NCBI GenBank assembly: GCA_947626745.1
Contig: CANQTF010000016.1
Span: forward strand, 1-45,902
DNA from: an uncultured Lachnospiraceae bacterium
GTDB taxonomy: Bacteria > Bacillota > Clostridia > Lachnospirales > Lachnospiraceae
Direction of reading: 5' to 3'
DNA: 45,902 nt
Shown one piece after another: positions 8,140 through 17,605 of the stretch. The number at the start of each line of letters is the position of its first letter. Position 1 is the stretch's first letter. The position numbers were made by a program, and so were the translations under genes. The notes below the pieces were generated by a model. It saw nothing but the letters and a program-made list of their open reading frames with translations, did not search any database and was not told the DNA's origin.

Positions 8140-8361
8140 TCATTCATGAAATAATTTATTGCAACAGTAATCACAACATACTGTTTCATTGATAATTGTA
8201 TAGCATCTGCACATTGCAATATGTACATTGAAGCAGTTTATGTTAAACCCCCAATTTAAACACATACCATAGGGTGCATAATTATCCCGAATACAAATAT
8301 ACTTCTCACCACACTCATGACATTCCAATTTCTCAAATGCAATTGTTGTTAGAATGCCCAA
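8140..8361 (-). CDS. Small Cys-rich hypothetical protein
   Basis: A 73-residue ORF in the 291-bp gap between the HerA-like gene and the AlbA_2 gene. It carries CHEC, CRC and CCDYCC clusters that could bind zinc. Only a TTG start (8361) is available and no good ribosome binding site is placed for it, so the gene may be spurious, start differently or be a remnant. No family recognised. The Cys spacing, and the absence of an alternative gene in the gap, are the only support. Confidence 0.35.
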   Translation of the reverse strand: MGILTTIAFEKLECHECGEKYICIRDNYAPYGMCLNWGFNINCFNVHIAMCRCYTIINETVCCDYCCNKLFHE

Positions 8362-8383
8362 TGATATCTGCTATTTTTCGTTC

Positions 8384-10173
8384 CTATTGGACATCAGATT
8401 TTGCTGTTTTCAATGAATCTTCATCAAAATTTCTCTTTCTGCTCCATTTATTCATCAACTTAATAGTATCGCTCTCAACCTTTGTTTTCGAATCATCAAA
8501 CTTAACCTGTACAATATTGGGTCTATTAAATGCTGTACCCGAAAAGATTGCTTGTCCGGGCGACAATATACTAAGCATAGTAATACTCATTTCATCTATA
8601 AACGGAACCGTGTTCTTCATAATCTCAATATCCCTTGGATTAACAAGTTTATGAATAACATAATTATGAGACTGCGATAACAATGTCGGTGTAATATCAC
8701 TTGGCCGCTGTGTTGCCATTGTAAGAAATACACCAAATTTCCTTCCTTCTTTTATAATACTTTCAAAAGTATCTATGCATGTTTTTGCAATTGCATCTTC
8801 CTTATCCAAATTTTGAGCAGATAAATAATTGTGAGCCTCGTCAATTACCAAATGCATCGAAAATTTATTATTCTTAAAATCAACAAAATAATGATATAAT
8901 TTCGCGCACAAAAACGTTGCCATTATCCGCCTTATATCTTTCTTTGCTCTGCTCACATCGCATACAAGAATATGGCTATTTTCAAATAAACATTCCATTA
9001 CATTTTTCTTTTCCCCAACCTTATATGGCAAAAATATAGTTTTAAAATCCTTTTTATTCGAATTAAATCTTCCAATTAACGGGCTTGTATTATTTTCATT
9101 AATATTGAACTTGTATGTTCGGTGCAGATGCGTAATGTTCAACAGAAATCCCATATCTTCTACTGTGAATGAATCTTTGCTTTCAGTTGTAGCATATCTT
9201 TCCACTTCATCAGCTATATATTGTGTATAATCTGTATAGTAATCTGAGCTTCCAGATGCAATAAATTTATTTCCATTAACCGTATATCTATCAAATATGT
9301 CAAATACAGCCTTGATTCTTCCATAATATTCGTCTTCCATAAAAGAAAAGTCTTCTTTAATACTAGTTATCGCACCCAATTTGTTTGTTGTATTTGAATT
9401 CGAATTCAGTATTCCTATTATAGCCTTTTTTAATTCATCTAGTAAATATTTCGCTATATTGGCATTTTCTTCTTTCGCAAATATATTTTTTATAACGCTA
9501 TTCCATACAGATTTGATTACCGGATATTGTGTCTTTTCAGTTGCTTCAAGCAGTAATCTCCAATCCTCACTCTCTAATAAATTCAAAGGAATATGTATGC
9601 TGTTTTTTCCAGCATTTCTTGTATCCAATACCTTATTCAATTTATCATCTGTAAACGCTTTTGAATATTCGCCATTTGTATCTATAAACAAAAAGTAACT
9701 TCCGTTAGTATTTATGTTATCAAACAACTCCGTGAAAATTGTATTCAACGTATTCGATTTCCCACTTCCAGTATTTCCTACAATCAACGAATGACTAGCA
9801 AAAAACTTATTAATATCAATATAAAAATCTAAATCCTTTCTGTACAAATATTTTCCCGCGCTAATAGAGCCACTATGCGAAGTACCCGAATATATTTTTA
9901 ATAATTCTTCGTCAGAAACTGTATATGCATTGTCAAAAATATTAGGTGTTTCTCCGCCGCTTCCTTGTTTAAATTCATTACCCTCAAAAAACCGATAACC
10001 TTACATAAAACCAAACGATTACTTGCAATTTTAATCAATACTTCTTTTTTATCTGATTCAAGAACTGTTTTTTCACTTACAATTTCATAGACACTGCTCT
10101 CTATCTTCAAAAAACTACCCACTCCTGCTATTCTTACGGGATTGGAATTAATCACTATATATGGTGTTTCCAA
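8384..10173 (-). pseudogene. HerA-like DNA translocase ATPase, split by a -1 frameshift
   Basis: The gene encodes an N-terminal HAS-barrel-like segment (zero frame, 10173 to about 9986) and a HerA/DUF87 ATPase (the -1 frame, on to 8384). The ATPase part has Walker A GNTGSGKSN, Walker B MHLVIDEAHNYL and the motif TMATQRPSDI. The two frames join at a run of six T in the mRNA sense (A run 9986-9991). In zero frame the product stops at 9898 after 91 residues. In the -1 frame, reading goes on through GFFEGNEFKQG into the ATPase with no other start codon before a TTG at 9847, which shows one original gene. The site reads U UUU UUG, a classic -1 slippery heptamer, so programmed frameshifting, transcript slippage, mutation and sequencing error are all possible. 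The N-terminal start (TTG 10173) is also doubtful. HerA proteins usually form hexamers working with a nuclease; here hsdR lies directly upstream. Confidence 0.75.
9985..9992 (-). other. Candidate -1 frameshift site in the HerA-like gene
   Basis: On the minus strand the sequence reads GGT TTT TTG AGG, giving the heptamer T TTT TTG in the zero frame. Slipping back one base joins the HAS-barrel segment to the ATPase. A seventh T would have the same effect. I see no clear stem-loop just downstream. Confidence 0.5.
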
Positions 10174-10245
10174 TTCTTTATTGATTGCAACACTAATTCC
10201 CTAACAATATCCAGCAATACATTTTTCATTCATACCAGACTTTTT

Positions 10246-13200
10246 TTACGCCGCTGTCGCATTATCATTTATGCTTTCTATAACCTTCCGGATTCCCAGC
10301 CAAATGTTAAGATCCGTAAATATCTCCACTACGCTTCCTTGATCCGTGAACGGAGATTCTTGAAGAACAGACAAATCTTTCATCATTCCGTTATGAACGA
10401 TATACTCAACAATCTGGTTCACAAAGTATATCTGCCGACTATCGAGATTATTGCTCTCCAAGTACTCTGAAAATGCTGCCTTGGCGGCATTCATGTCAAG
10501 GCCGACAATTTCGCGAACAAGCTCGCCCAAAGGCTTAGAGCCATATTCCTGTTCGTATTCTTCCTTGGTGCCAAGCTCGGACCAAAGAATCTTTTCCAGT
10601 GTTTCTATATCGCTGTGTGACAAAGGAATATTGGACTTAAGTTTCTTAATCGCCTCATTATCCTGGTGTTCTCGGATATAATATTCTGCCTTTGCCTTAT
10701 AGTTCTTTAGATCATCGTTATCAAGTTCTGCCTCATTCCATGAGACATCAAGGATATCATCCTCAAAGTTCGTATCGTAACGAAGCTTAGTGTGCGGAAT
10801 ATACTTCATGAGATTACGTAATTTTTTCCTGATTTCCTCGAACTCATTAATGCCGCAGTTGTCGATATAATCAGTATGAAGAATCTTATCGATCAGTTCC
10901 GACTGCACCTTTATCTCCGGGATATTTGCAACACTTGCGATACCCCCGACACGCTTAAACAAGTCGCTGCGGGCTTTACCATATTTCTTGCCTGCAAGGT
11001 ATGCAAGTTCTATACCGTACATAAGCGCATCAAAACGTACTGCACTTGCCTCATCATCATTCGGAAGGATAAGTGGCGCAAGTTCTTCCCGGACAATCAA
11101 AGTATCTTCATAAGTCAGCGTTTGATAATTCGTCTCCGCGGAATACAAGTCTACATATTTCAGATGTTGTCTTACCGCAAAGTTTTCGCGCGGCAGTTCC
11201 TGCACTTTCCCGGCCAACATTTCTACCAAGGCATTACGATATGCTATAAGCCTGTCTACCTGATACTCCAAATTCTGCAGCTTATAAACAATCTCAAACT
11301 GAAGATTAAAGATCGCCCCCTGAAGAGCAATCATATTTGCAGTAGGTTTACCCTTGCTCATACGGAAAAACTCGAAGTTTCCGCAGAAATCAAAAATATA
11401 AAACTTGCTCTTATCTTCACCGTCAATAAGTCCCGGACAAAGTCGGGTACCACGTCCGATCATCTGCCAGAACTTGGCATAACTCATTACTTTTTTAAAG
11501 AACACAAGGTTCAATACTTCCGGTACATCGATACCGGTATCCATCATATCAACGGATATCGCTATTTGAGGCAGCTTATTAGCCTCAGAAAACTCATCTA
11601 TAAGAGTCTGTGCATAGTTGATCCTATTGTCGATCACTTGCGCAAATCCGTTCAAATGAGGGTAATCTTTGTTAAAGATCTCAAGGATCTTTTCTGCATG
11701 ATCATGGTTCTTGGCAAAGATGATTGTCTTTCCAAGCTTCTGACCATAATCTATCTTAATGCCCTCGGTCATAACAGTATGCAACACCTGACGTATGGTA
11801 TCTTCATTGAAGATCCATGAATTGAGTGCAGAAGAACTGATAGCTTCGGGAACATTTCCGTCTTCCATCTCAAAGGTGCTTTCATAAATTGCTTTATCTT
11901 CATCGGAAAGGTCCGCATATACGATTCCCTGTTCAATGAACTTAAGCTTTGTTTCTACAGACAGGAAATCTACAAGATATCCGTCGGCTACAGCCTGTCC
12001 AAGTTCATATCCATATGTCGGGACTCCAGGCTCCAAGTCAAATATCTCATAAGTATTCTTATCGATATCATTCTTAGGCGTAGCCGTAAGACCTACAAGC
12101 GGCGCATCAAAGTAGGTGAAAATATCTCTGTATTTGTTGTAAATGGATCTATGTGCCTCGTCACATATTACGAGGTCAAAGTGACCACTGGTAAACAGCT
12201 TCTGACCCTCAACCTTTACGGAATCAATGCAGTTCATCATTGTCTGATAAGTAGAGAAAGCACAGTGTGCATTATAGTTATCTTTCTCCTCGCAAAGGTT
12301 TGTTACCGAGAGTGAATCATAGTGATTCACAAACGCCCTTTTCGCCTGAGTTACAAGAGAAGTTCTGTCTGCAAGGAAAAGAATATTCCTGATCCAGCCG
12401 GCATCCAGAAGAACATGGCACAGTTCAATTACAGTTCTTGTCTTACCGGAACCCGTTGCCATGACAAGAAGTGCTTTACGGCGATTCTTTTTATCAAAGC
12501 TATCACATATCGCCTTAATAGCAGCTTCCTGATAATAACGTCCCGCAATCTTCTTATCTACATTTATATGAGCAAGGGATGTCCTCATCCTTCTAAGATT
12601 AAACATCTTTTCAAGATCTGCCTTGGAATAGATGCAGGCAACCTTTCTCTCGGGATACTGTCCATCTATCATTCTCGTTTCAAATCCATTGGTTAGAAAA
12701 ATGCAAGGTCTTCTCTTATACTGCTTTTCCAAAAGATCTGCATAAAGCTTTGCCTGTTGGCGCCCTTTTGATACATCGACGCAGGTCCTCTTTGCTTCGA
12801 TAACAGCAAGGGGCTTATGTGTATTGTCGTAAAGAACATAATCTGCATATCCGACCTCGGATTTATTAGGCATTCCCGGAAGTTCCACTTCATTCATCCA
12901 GTCGGAACCTTCCTTCCAGCCCGCATCCATAAGCATGGCATCAATATAAATCTTACGCGTTTTATACTCGGAAAGATCCAGTGGCTTCGGTACATAGGTC
13001 TCTATCTGCTCTTCACGACGAGATGTCAGTTCTTTCTTTAATGTAGCGTTTTCTGCAATCAGTTTTTTAATATCAACATCAGGAAAATCCTTTTTTACCT
13101 GCTCGTTTTCATCTTTTACAAGCAGAGACTTGTCAAAGGTATGCTCTTCATATTCATCGGCATAGCAGCAGCATACAAAATCAAAGAAAATCAGAAGATT

Positions 13201-13536
13201 CTCAAGGCAAAGAATCGCCTGGTCATCTGTAATCTTCTTGCCGGAATGAGCAGCATTGTTTCCCATCCTGCGGATGAAATCCATGCGCTTCATAAGGTCT
13301 TCGTCAATGAGATCCTTAAATTCCTCTGTGCGCATCAGACTGAGCAGATTATCCTGATAAGGCATGGTAAGAGATTCGTCAACCGAGTACATCCACTTGA
13401 TGGCAAACTCCATCGCTCTGCGACAGTTGAGGATACAGGAGGCAGAATCTATATATAGTATTTTTTCAGCCGCAATTGCCACATCGGAAAACGTGTTGAA
13501 TTTCGGCTCTTTTTTCAAATAATCGAAATTGGTCAT
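10246..13536 (-). CDS. hsdR: Type I restriction enzyme, R (motor/nuclease) subunit
   Basis: A 1096-residue HsdR, which translocates and cuts unmodified DNA in complex with HsdM and HsdS. It begins with a DUF4145-like helical domain (about 1-125), then a coiled linker, then the endonuclease domain with D232 and E247-A-K249 (PD-(D/E)xK type). The motor has Walker A MATGSGKT (359-366), DEAH (459-462), TATPK and the late helicase motif GRGTRL. The C-terminal 250 residues resemble the EcoEI-type R domain. GGAGG precedes ATG 13536. It lies 23 bp after hsdS, so it is co-transcribed with the specificity and methyltransferase genes. No truncation or missing catalytic residue is seen, so restriction should be active. 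Confidence 0.93.
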   Translation of the reverse strand: MTNFDYLKKEPKFNTFSDVAIAAEKILYIDSASCILNCRRAMEFAIKWMYSVDESLTMPYQDNLLSLMRTEEFKDLIDEDLMKRMDFIRRMGNNAAHSGKKITDDQAILCLENLLIFFDFVCCCYADEYEEHTFDKSLLVKDENEQVKKDFPDVDIKKLIAENATLKKELTSRREEQIETYVPKPLDLSEYKTRKIYIDAMLMDAGWKEGSDWMNEVELPGMPNKSEVGYADYVLYDNTHKPLAVIEAKRTCVDVSKGRQQAKLYADLLEKQYKRRPCIFLTNGFETRMIDGQYPERKVACIYSKADLEKMFNLRRMRTSLAHINVDKKIAGRYYQEAAIKAICDSFDKKNRRKALLVMATGSGKTRTVIELCHVLLDAGWIRNILFLADRTSLVTQAKRAFVNHYDSLSVTNLCEEKDNYNAHCAFSTYQTMMNCIDSVKVEGQKLFTSGHFDLVICDEAHRSIYNKYRDIFTYFDAPLVGLTATPKNDIDKNTYEIFDLEPGVPTYGYELGQAVADGYLVDFLSVETKLKFIEQGIVYADLSDEDKAIYESTFEMEDGNVPEAISSSALNSWIFNEDTIRQVLHTVMTEGIKIDYGQKLGKTIIFAKNHDHAEKILEIFNKDYPHLNGFAQVIDNRINYAQTLIDEFSEANKLPQIAISVDMMDTGIDVPEVLNLVFFKKVMSYAKFWQMIGRGTRLCPGLIDGEDKSKFYIFDFCGNFEFFRMSKGKPTANMIALQGAIFNLQFEIVYKLQNLEYQVDRLIAYRNALVEMLAGKVQELPRENFAVRQHLKYVDLYSAETNYQTLTYEDTLIVREELAPLILPNDDEASAVRFDALMYGIELAYLAGKKYGKARSDLFKRVGGIASVANIPEIKVQSELIDKILHTDYIDNCGINEFEEIRKKLRNLMKYIPHTKLRYDTNFEDDILDVSWNEAELDNDDLKNYKAKAEYYIREHQDNEAIKKLKSNIPLSHSDIETLEKILWSELGTKEEYEQEYGSKPLGELVREIVGLDMNAAKAAFSEYLESNNLDSRQIYFVNQIVEYIVHNGMMKDLSVLQESPFTDQGSVVEIFTDLNIWLGIRKVIESINDNATAA

Positions 13537-13559
13537 ATCGCTACCTCCGTTCTATCCCC

Positions 13560-14681
13560 TCAGCCAAAGTATTCTTGCATCAAACTGTCAAAAAGAGTTT
13601 GTGTTTCTTCTAAGGCTTTTTGAACAGAAACTTTTAATTTGTATGTTTCCATAACAAAAGCTGCGAATGTATCCTGTGCTGACTTATCTGGCACAATTAC
13701 TTTCAGTTCACTAAGTATTTTTAGATTTATATTTTTTTGCGCCGACTCTGGTGCTTGGGCTTCTAATATTTCCTGAAAAAAAGAAAACCAATAGTGGATA
13801 AAGACATTATTCGTTCTTTCATTAGCATTAAACCCTACTACACTATCAGGAAAACACGCATCAAAAGCCAAGATTGCAGTTTTAGCAATATTAGCCGCTA
13901 TAGTTATGCAAAGAGTACCCTTTTGCCACATCTTACTCTGTTTTAAACCTATTTCTGAATAGGTATTATCGTAAGACGTAATATACAAATCTGCTGCAGC
14001 TATCTCACCAGTTTGAATTAACGGATATTCTCCTCCAAGTAATTCTGGCGCGTTCCGCGGACGATGTTTAGAAACACCTCTTCCAAATTCACCAAGTTCT
14101 GGTAAAGTTGATTCTGCCCACCCTTTAATATTATAGATTGGATCACCAAACATCTCTACAAACCGTGATTTGACAAGCAAATCACATTTTTCTATCAGTA
14201 ACTTATGAGCCGCAACTATATTTTCTACAGCATTAATTCTAGATGCAATTTCTTTTTGCTCTCCGCATGAAACAAACGGAATTAACGTATTATCAAAATC
14301 CTTTTTAATAATATGTTTCATTGTTGCACCATGTGTTTTGGATATCATCTCTTTTAGCTTATGCCTTACAGCATATACAAAATATTGCTTTTCAATTATC
14401 ATTTTGTCAAATACGACTTTAAAAATATGCTGATTTAATAAAGCCTTCCCGCCATTCCAAATATACACACCAAGACTTGCAGACCAAGATATCAACACAT
14501 CTCCATCATTAATTTCTATTTTTTCTGGATACTCGCCATCATAATATCCCATATCATAAGAATTACCCGTTAAATCTTGAATTCTAATAATTGGTAGTCC
14601 TTTTTCTCCCCGATCTTCTGGCTTAAAGGCGTATCCATTTATATAAGACGCTACTTCTCCCAATCGAACTGCATTTTTCAT
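13560..14681 (-). CDS. hsdS: Type I restriction enzyme, S (specificity) subunit
   Basis: A 373-residue HsdS with the expected two target-recognition domains (about 5-150 and 185-325), each followed by a helical spacer: QKEIASRINAVENIVAAHKLLIEKC, and one near the C-terminus ending FDSLMQEYFG. It sets the bipartite DNA sequence recognised by the complex. ATG 14681 is preferred to the in-frame TTG at 14690 because GGAGG (14692-14696) is correctly placed for the ATG only. The ATG overlaps the stop of the preceding small gene by ATGA, which suggests translational coupling. The sequence is AT-richer than hsdM and hsdR, as is common for recognition domains exchanged by recombination. Confidence 0.92.
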   Translation of the reverse strand: MKNAVRLGEVASYINGYAFKPEDRGEKGLPIIRIQDLTGNSYDMGYYDGEYPEKIEINDGDVLISWSASLGVYIWNGGKALLNQHIFKVVFDKMIIEKQYFVYAVRHKLKEMISKTHGATMKHIIKKDFDNTLIPFVSCGEQKEIASRINAVENIVAAHKLLIEKCDLLVKSRFVEMFGDPIYNIKGWAESTLPELGEFGRGVSKHRPRNAPELLGGEYPLIQTGEIAAADLYITSYDNTYSEIGLKQSKMWQKGTLCITIAANIAKTAILAFDACFPDSVVGFNANERTNNVFIHYWFSFFQEILEAQAPESAQKNINLKILSELKVIVPDKSAQDTFAAFVMETYKLKVSVQKALEETQTLFDSLMQEYFG

Positions 14682-14896
14682 GATTTGCAAACCTCCTTCA
14701 GCTTAGCATACTGCTTTTTCCATGCTCGTGAAGGCTTTCTGCAAATATTATCTTCTGTAACAAACGCACATATACCCTCTAAACAGTTACTAGAGCATAT
14801 TTCTGGATTATTTGTCCTGCATCCAAATGTCTGCGTTTCTGTATCTAGTTCATTTAAAGGTGCGTCATAAGCAACTTTTACCCACTTCTTTCCCAT
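14678..14896 (-). CDS. Small Cys-rich protein encoded between hsdM and hsdS
   Basis: A 72-residue protein starting at the second of two ATG codons (14896; the other is 14899), better spaced from GAGG at 14904-14907. It has five Cys in the middle (pattern C-x7-C-x3-C-x4-C-x8-C), suggesting a metal-binding or disulfide knot, and a basic C-terminal third (KPSRAWKKQYAKLKE). Its stop overlaps the hsdS start by four bases, and it follows hsdM by about 50 bp. The tight coupling argues for a real gene linked to the restriction system, perhaps in assembly or control; that is inference. No named family recognised. Confidence 0.7.
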   Translation of the reverse strand: MGKKWVKVAYDAPLNELDTETQTFGCRTNNPEICSSNCLEGICAFVTEDNICRKPSRAWKKQYAKLKEVCKS

Positions 14897-14946
14897 CATT
14901 CATCCTCACAAATCCGAATTTTATCGCGTCCCGAAGGACACTATCG

Positions 14947-16446
14947 TTACGCATTCAGAAGTTTTTCAAGTTCATCCATTTCCCGGCTTATCTGCTTCTC
15001 AATTTCTCTGATATTTGCCATAATCTCTGATGTCGGCGGATATTCTACTGCAGCATATTCAACCTCTTTGTACTTGTTGATAGAGAGATCATAGTTATTA
15101 TCAGCAATTTCCTTCTTAGATACCAGAAAGGATTTGTCTGTACGTTTTCTGTCCTTTTCAGCCTCAAGATTCTTGAAACGGCTGATAATATCAGGAATAT
15201 CATTATCCTTAATTTCAGTACGTTTATCATCAAGGCTGAACCCATCAGCAGTCATATCGTAGAACCATACATCATCTGTTCCGCCATGACCGGTTTTCGT
15301 AAACACAAGTATTCCGGTAGATACCCCGGCGTATGGTTTAAACACGCCAGAAGGCATGGAGATAACAGCTTCAAGGCGCTGGTTCTCTACGATCTCCTTC
15401 CTGATAGCCTTATGTGCGTTAGAAGATCCAAAGAGCACTCCGTCAGGAACGATACAAGCGCATCTGCCGCCAATCTTCAACATTCTCACAAACAACGCCA
15501 AAAACAAGAGCTCTGTTTTCTTGGTCTTGCACAACTTCTGAAGGTCCGTTGATACGGTATCTGCATCGAGGTTACCCTTAAACGGCGGATTTGCCAAAAT
15601 AAGGGAATACATATCCTTATCCGGATTCTGATCCGACAAGCTGTCGCGATACTCGATAAACGGATTCTCTACACCGTGAGTCATCATATTCATGGCGCCA
15701 ATACGAAGCATCGTTCTGTCCATGTCATATCCGTGGAACATCTCATTCATAAAATGATTTCTGTTCTGCTTATCAAGAAGCACTTCCTTCTTGTATTTTT
15801 CTCTTAAGTAATCGCCGCTGACAACAAGGAATCCGGAAGTTCCGCAGGCAGGATCACAAATATAATCTGTCGGCTTTGGATCCATCATCTCAACCATCAT
15901 ACGAATGATATGCCTCGGCGTTCTGAACTGACCGTTGACACCTGATTGAGCAATCTTTGAAAGAAGATACTCATATACATCGCCGCGAATATCTGTCTGA
16001 TGAAGTTCTTCCATCATGGAATAGATCTCATCCATAGCATCAACTATCTTGGAAAGCATCAAAGGCGTGTTTACTTTAAAGATGGCATCATCCATGTATT
16101 TGCTGTATGCTGAGTTCTTGTCTCCGTGAAGATTCTTTATAAACGGAAATACCCATTCCTGAACAACGGAATACATTCTCTGTGCTGGAAAGTCATGGAA
16201 TGTAGACCACTTAAGCTGATTGCCATCCACCTTGCGATCACCAATCTCGACTTCATCAGCGAAGATACTCTTATAAGAAAGGCCCAGCATGGCAGCTTCC
16301 TTTGCGCGAAGATTGTCCGTATCATCAAGATCCTTTATAAACATGAGGTATGTCATCTGCTCGACAACATCAAGTGGATTTGTGATTCCTCCGTTCCAGA
16401 AAATTTCCCATAAACTATCAATCTTATTACCAAGTTCTCCGGTCAT
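14947..16446 (-). CDS. hsdM: Type I restriction enzyme, M (methyltransferase) subunit
   Basis: A 499-residue N6-adenine DNA methyltransferase. The N-terminal helical domain (about 1-150) is followed by the SAM-binding motif I DPACGTSGFLV (about 200-210) and the catalytic motif IV NPPF within LANPPFKGN (near 285), as in HsdM proteins. The C-terminal coiled region (KYKEVEYAAVEYPPTSEIMANIREIEKQI) should contact HsdS. AAAGGGAAG precedes ATG 16446. It lies 12 bp after fic and upstream of the small gene, hsdS and hsdR, so host methylation is made before restriction. Confidence 0.94.
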   Translation of the reverse strand: MTGELGNKIDSLWEIFWNGGITNPLDVVEQMTYLMFIKDLDDTDNLRAKEAAMLGLSYKSIFADEVEIGDRKVDGNQLKWSTFHDFPAQRMYSVVQEWVFPFIKNLHGDKNSAYSKYMDDAIFKVNTPLMLSKIVDAMDEIYSMMEELHQTDIRGDVYEYLLSKIAQSGVNGQFRTPRHIIRMMVEMMDPKPTDYICDPACGTSGFLVVSGDYLREKYKKEVLLDKQNRNHFMNEMFHGYDMDRTMLRIGAMNMMTHGVENPFIEYRDSLSDQNPDKDMYSLILANPPFKGNLDADTVSTDLQKLCKTKKTELLFLALFVRMLKIGGRCACIVPDGVLFGSSNAHKAIRKEIVENQRLEAVISMPSGVFKPYAGVSTGILVFTKTGHGGTDDVWFYDMTADGFSLDDKRTEIKDNDIPDIISRFKNLEAEKDRKRTDKSFLVSKKEIADNNYDLSINKYKEVEYAAVEYPPTSEIMANIREIEKQISREMDELEKLLNA

Positions 16447-16458
16447 GATCGCTTCCCT

Positions 16459-17517
16459 TTACTCCTTATCTCTGTTCCAAACATATTTTGTATATCTGCC
16501 GCCGCCTATCTTTATAATACTTTCCGATGACAGAAGTTCTGACAGCGCTCTTTCTACCGTTATACGGCTGATGTCGGGGCATTTCTCCATAATCTGAGAC
16601 TTTGTAATCTCGCCATATGTGTTCTTTATCAATTCTGCCACTCGCTCAGGCTTTGAAAGACCGCTTGTAACCAACGCCTCTACTCTGTCAGAAAAATCTC
16701 TGTATGCCGCAACTACGACACCGAGCATATACTGTACAAATGGAACGTAATTATTCTCTTCCTCATGCCAGTTAAGAGAGCTTTCCTGCAGACATTCATA
16801 GTATGAAGTCTTAGTCTTTTCAATCAAATGCTCAATACTGATATACTTTCCTACGATGTATCCGGCTCTATATAGCATCAGCAGAGTAAGCAATCTGCTC
16901 ATTCTTCCGTTACCGTCATGAAACGGATGGATACATAAAAAATCCAATATGAACATCGGAATCAGAAGAAGTGGATCTATTGTTCCGATTCCGAGAACTT
17001 TATCAAATTCATTGCAAAGGTTCTCCATTGCCTCCGGCGTTTCCCATGCAGGGACCGTTCTGAATCGAACGAACTTGCTACCCCGCTCATCCTCTTCCTC
17101 GATGATATTGTCCGCAGCTTTATATTTTCCACCAATATCATAACCTTCAAATTTGTATAAATCTCTGTGAAGCTGAAGTATCATATTCGGTCTGATTGAA
17201 ATATAATCATGACTCTCATGGATGGTATTAAGCACATCCCTGTATCCGGCAATCTCACGCTCATTCCTTGTCTTGGGCGTGGTTTTATCCTTTACAAGTG
17301 CCTTCAATCTGGCATCGGAAGTGCAGATACCTTCAATCTTATTGGATGCCTCAGTGCTCTGAATCTTGGCAATCTCCACAAGTTGCGCCAGTGTATCCGC
17401 CTTCGCTTCTATAAAAAGTGACTGTTCGCCTTTATACTCATGAATTTGCGTAAGCAGTGCCACGATTTCCGGCGTCAGTAATGTCTCCCATTTTTTACTG
17501 TAATCAAAATTTCTCAT
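16459..17517 (-). CDS. Fic family protein (class II) with C-terminal winged helix
   Basis: A 352-residue Fic protein that would transfer AMP (or another nucleotide moiety) to a target hydroxyl. The active-site loop HPFHDGNGRMSR (H197 to R208) is complete. An N-terminal inhibitory helix carries the (S/T)xxxE(G/N) motif SNKIEG (S58 to G63), which marks self-inhibited class II enzymes. The last 65 residues form a winged helix-turn-helix (KSQIMEKCPDISRITVERAL), suggesting DNA binding. ATG 17517 is used, with GAGGAT seven bases upstream, rather than TTG 17535. As first gene of the restriction operon, behind a promoter wrapped in repeats, it could be the operon's own regulator; this is inference. 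The target is unknown. Confidence 0.9.
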   Translation of the reverse strand: MRNFDYSKKWETLLTPEIVALLTQIHEYKGEQSLFIEAKADTLAQLVEIAKIQSTEASNKIEGICTSDARLKALVKDKTTPKTRNEREIAGYRDVLNTIHESHDYISIRPNMILQLHRDLYKFEGYDIGGKYKAADNIIEEEDERGSKFVRFRTVPAWETPEAMENLCNEFDKVLGIGTIDPLLLIPMFILDFLCIHPFHDGNGRMSRLLTLLMLYRAGYIVGKYISIEHLIEKTKTSYYECLQESSLNWHEEENNYVPFVQYMLGVVVAAYRDFSDRVEALVTSGLSKPERVAELIKNTYGEITKSQIMEKCPDISRITVERALSELLSSESIIKIGGGRYTKYVWNRDKE

Positions 17518-17535
17518 TTCAATATCCTCATTCAA

Positions 17536-17571
17536 GCATCAATTCACTCATAAGTAAATATAATGATGCAG
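17536..17571 (-). promoter_or_regulatory. Downstream operator-like half-sites of the fic-hsd promoter
   Basis: GCATCA (17536-17541) and TGATGCAG (17564-17571) form an inverted pair in the leader and over the expected transcription start. They repeat the core of the large inverted repeat just upstream of the promoter. Confidence 0.5.
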
Positions 17572-17575
17572 TTAA

Positions 17576-17604
17576 ATAATAACGCTTATCGCATTCATTG
17601 TCAA
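17576..17604 (-). promoter_or_regulatory. Promoter of the fic-hsdM-hsdS-hsdR operon
   Basis: On the minus strand a perfect -35 TTGACA (17599-17604) is separated by 17 bp from -10 TATTAT (17576-17581). Transcription would begin near 17569. It is the strongest sigma-70-type promoter seen in the island. Confidence 0.8.
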
Positions 17605-17605
17605 T

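Noticed and set aside
8274..8654. 126-codon plus-strand frame over the end of the HerA-like gene
   Set aside because: Antisense to conserved HerA C-terminal sequence; low-complexity hydrophobic translation.
10876..11820. 314-codon plus-strand frame inside hsdR
   Set aside because: Antisense to conserved HsdR motor sequence; no family features.
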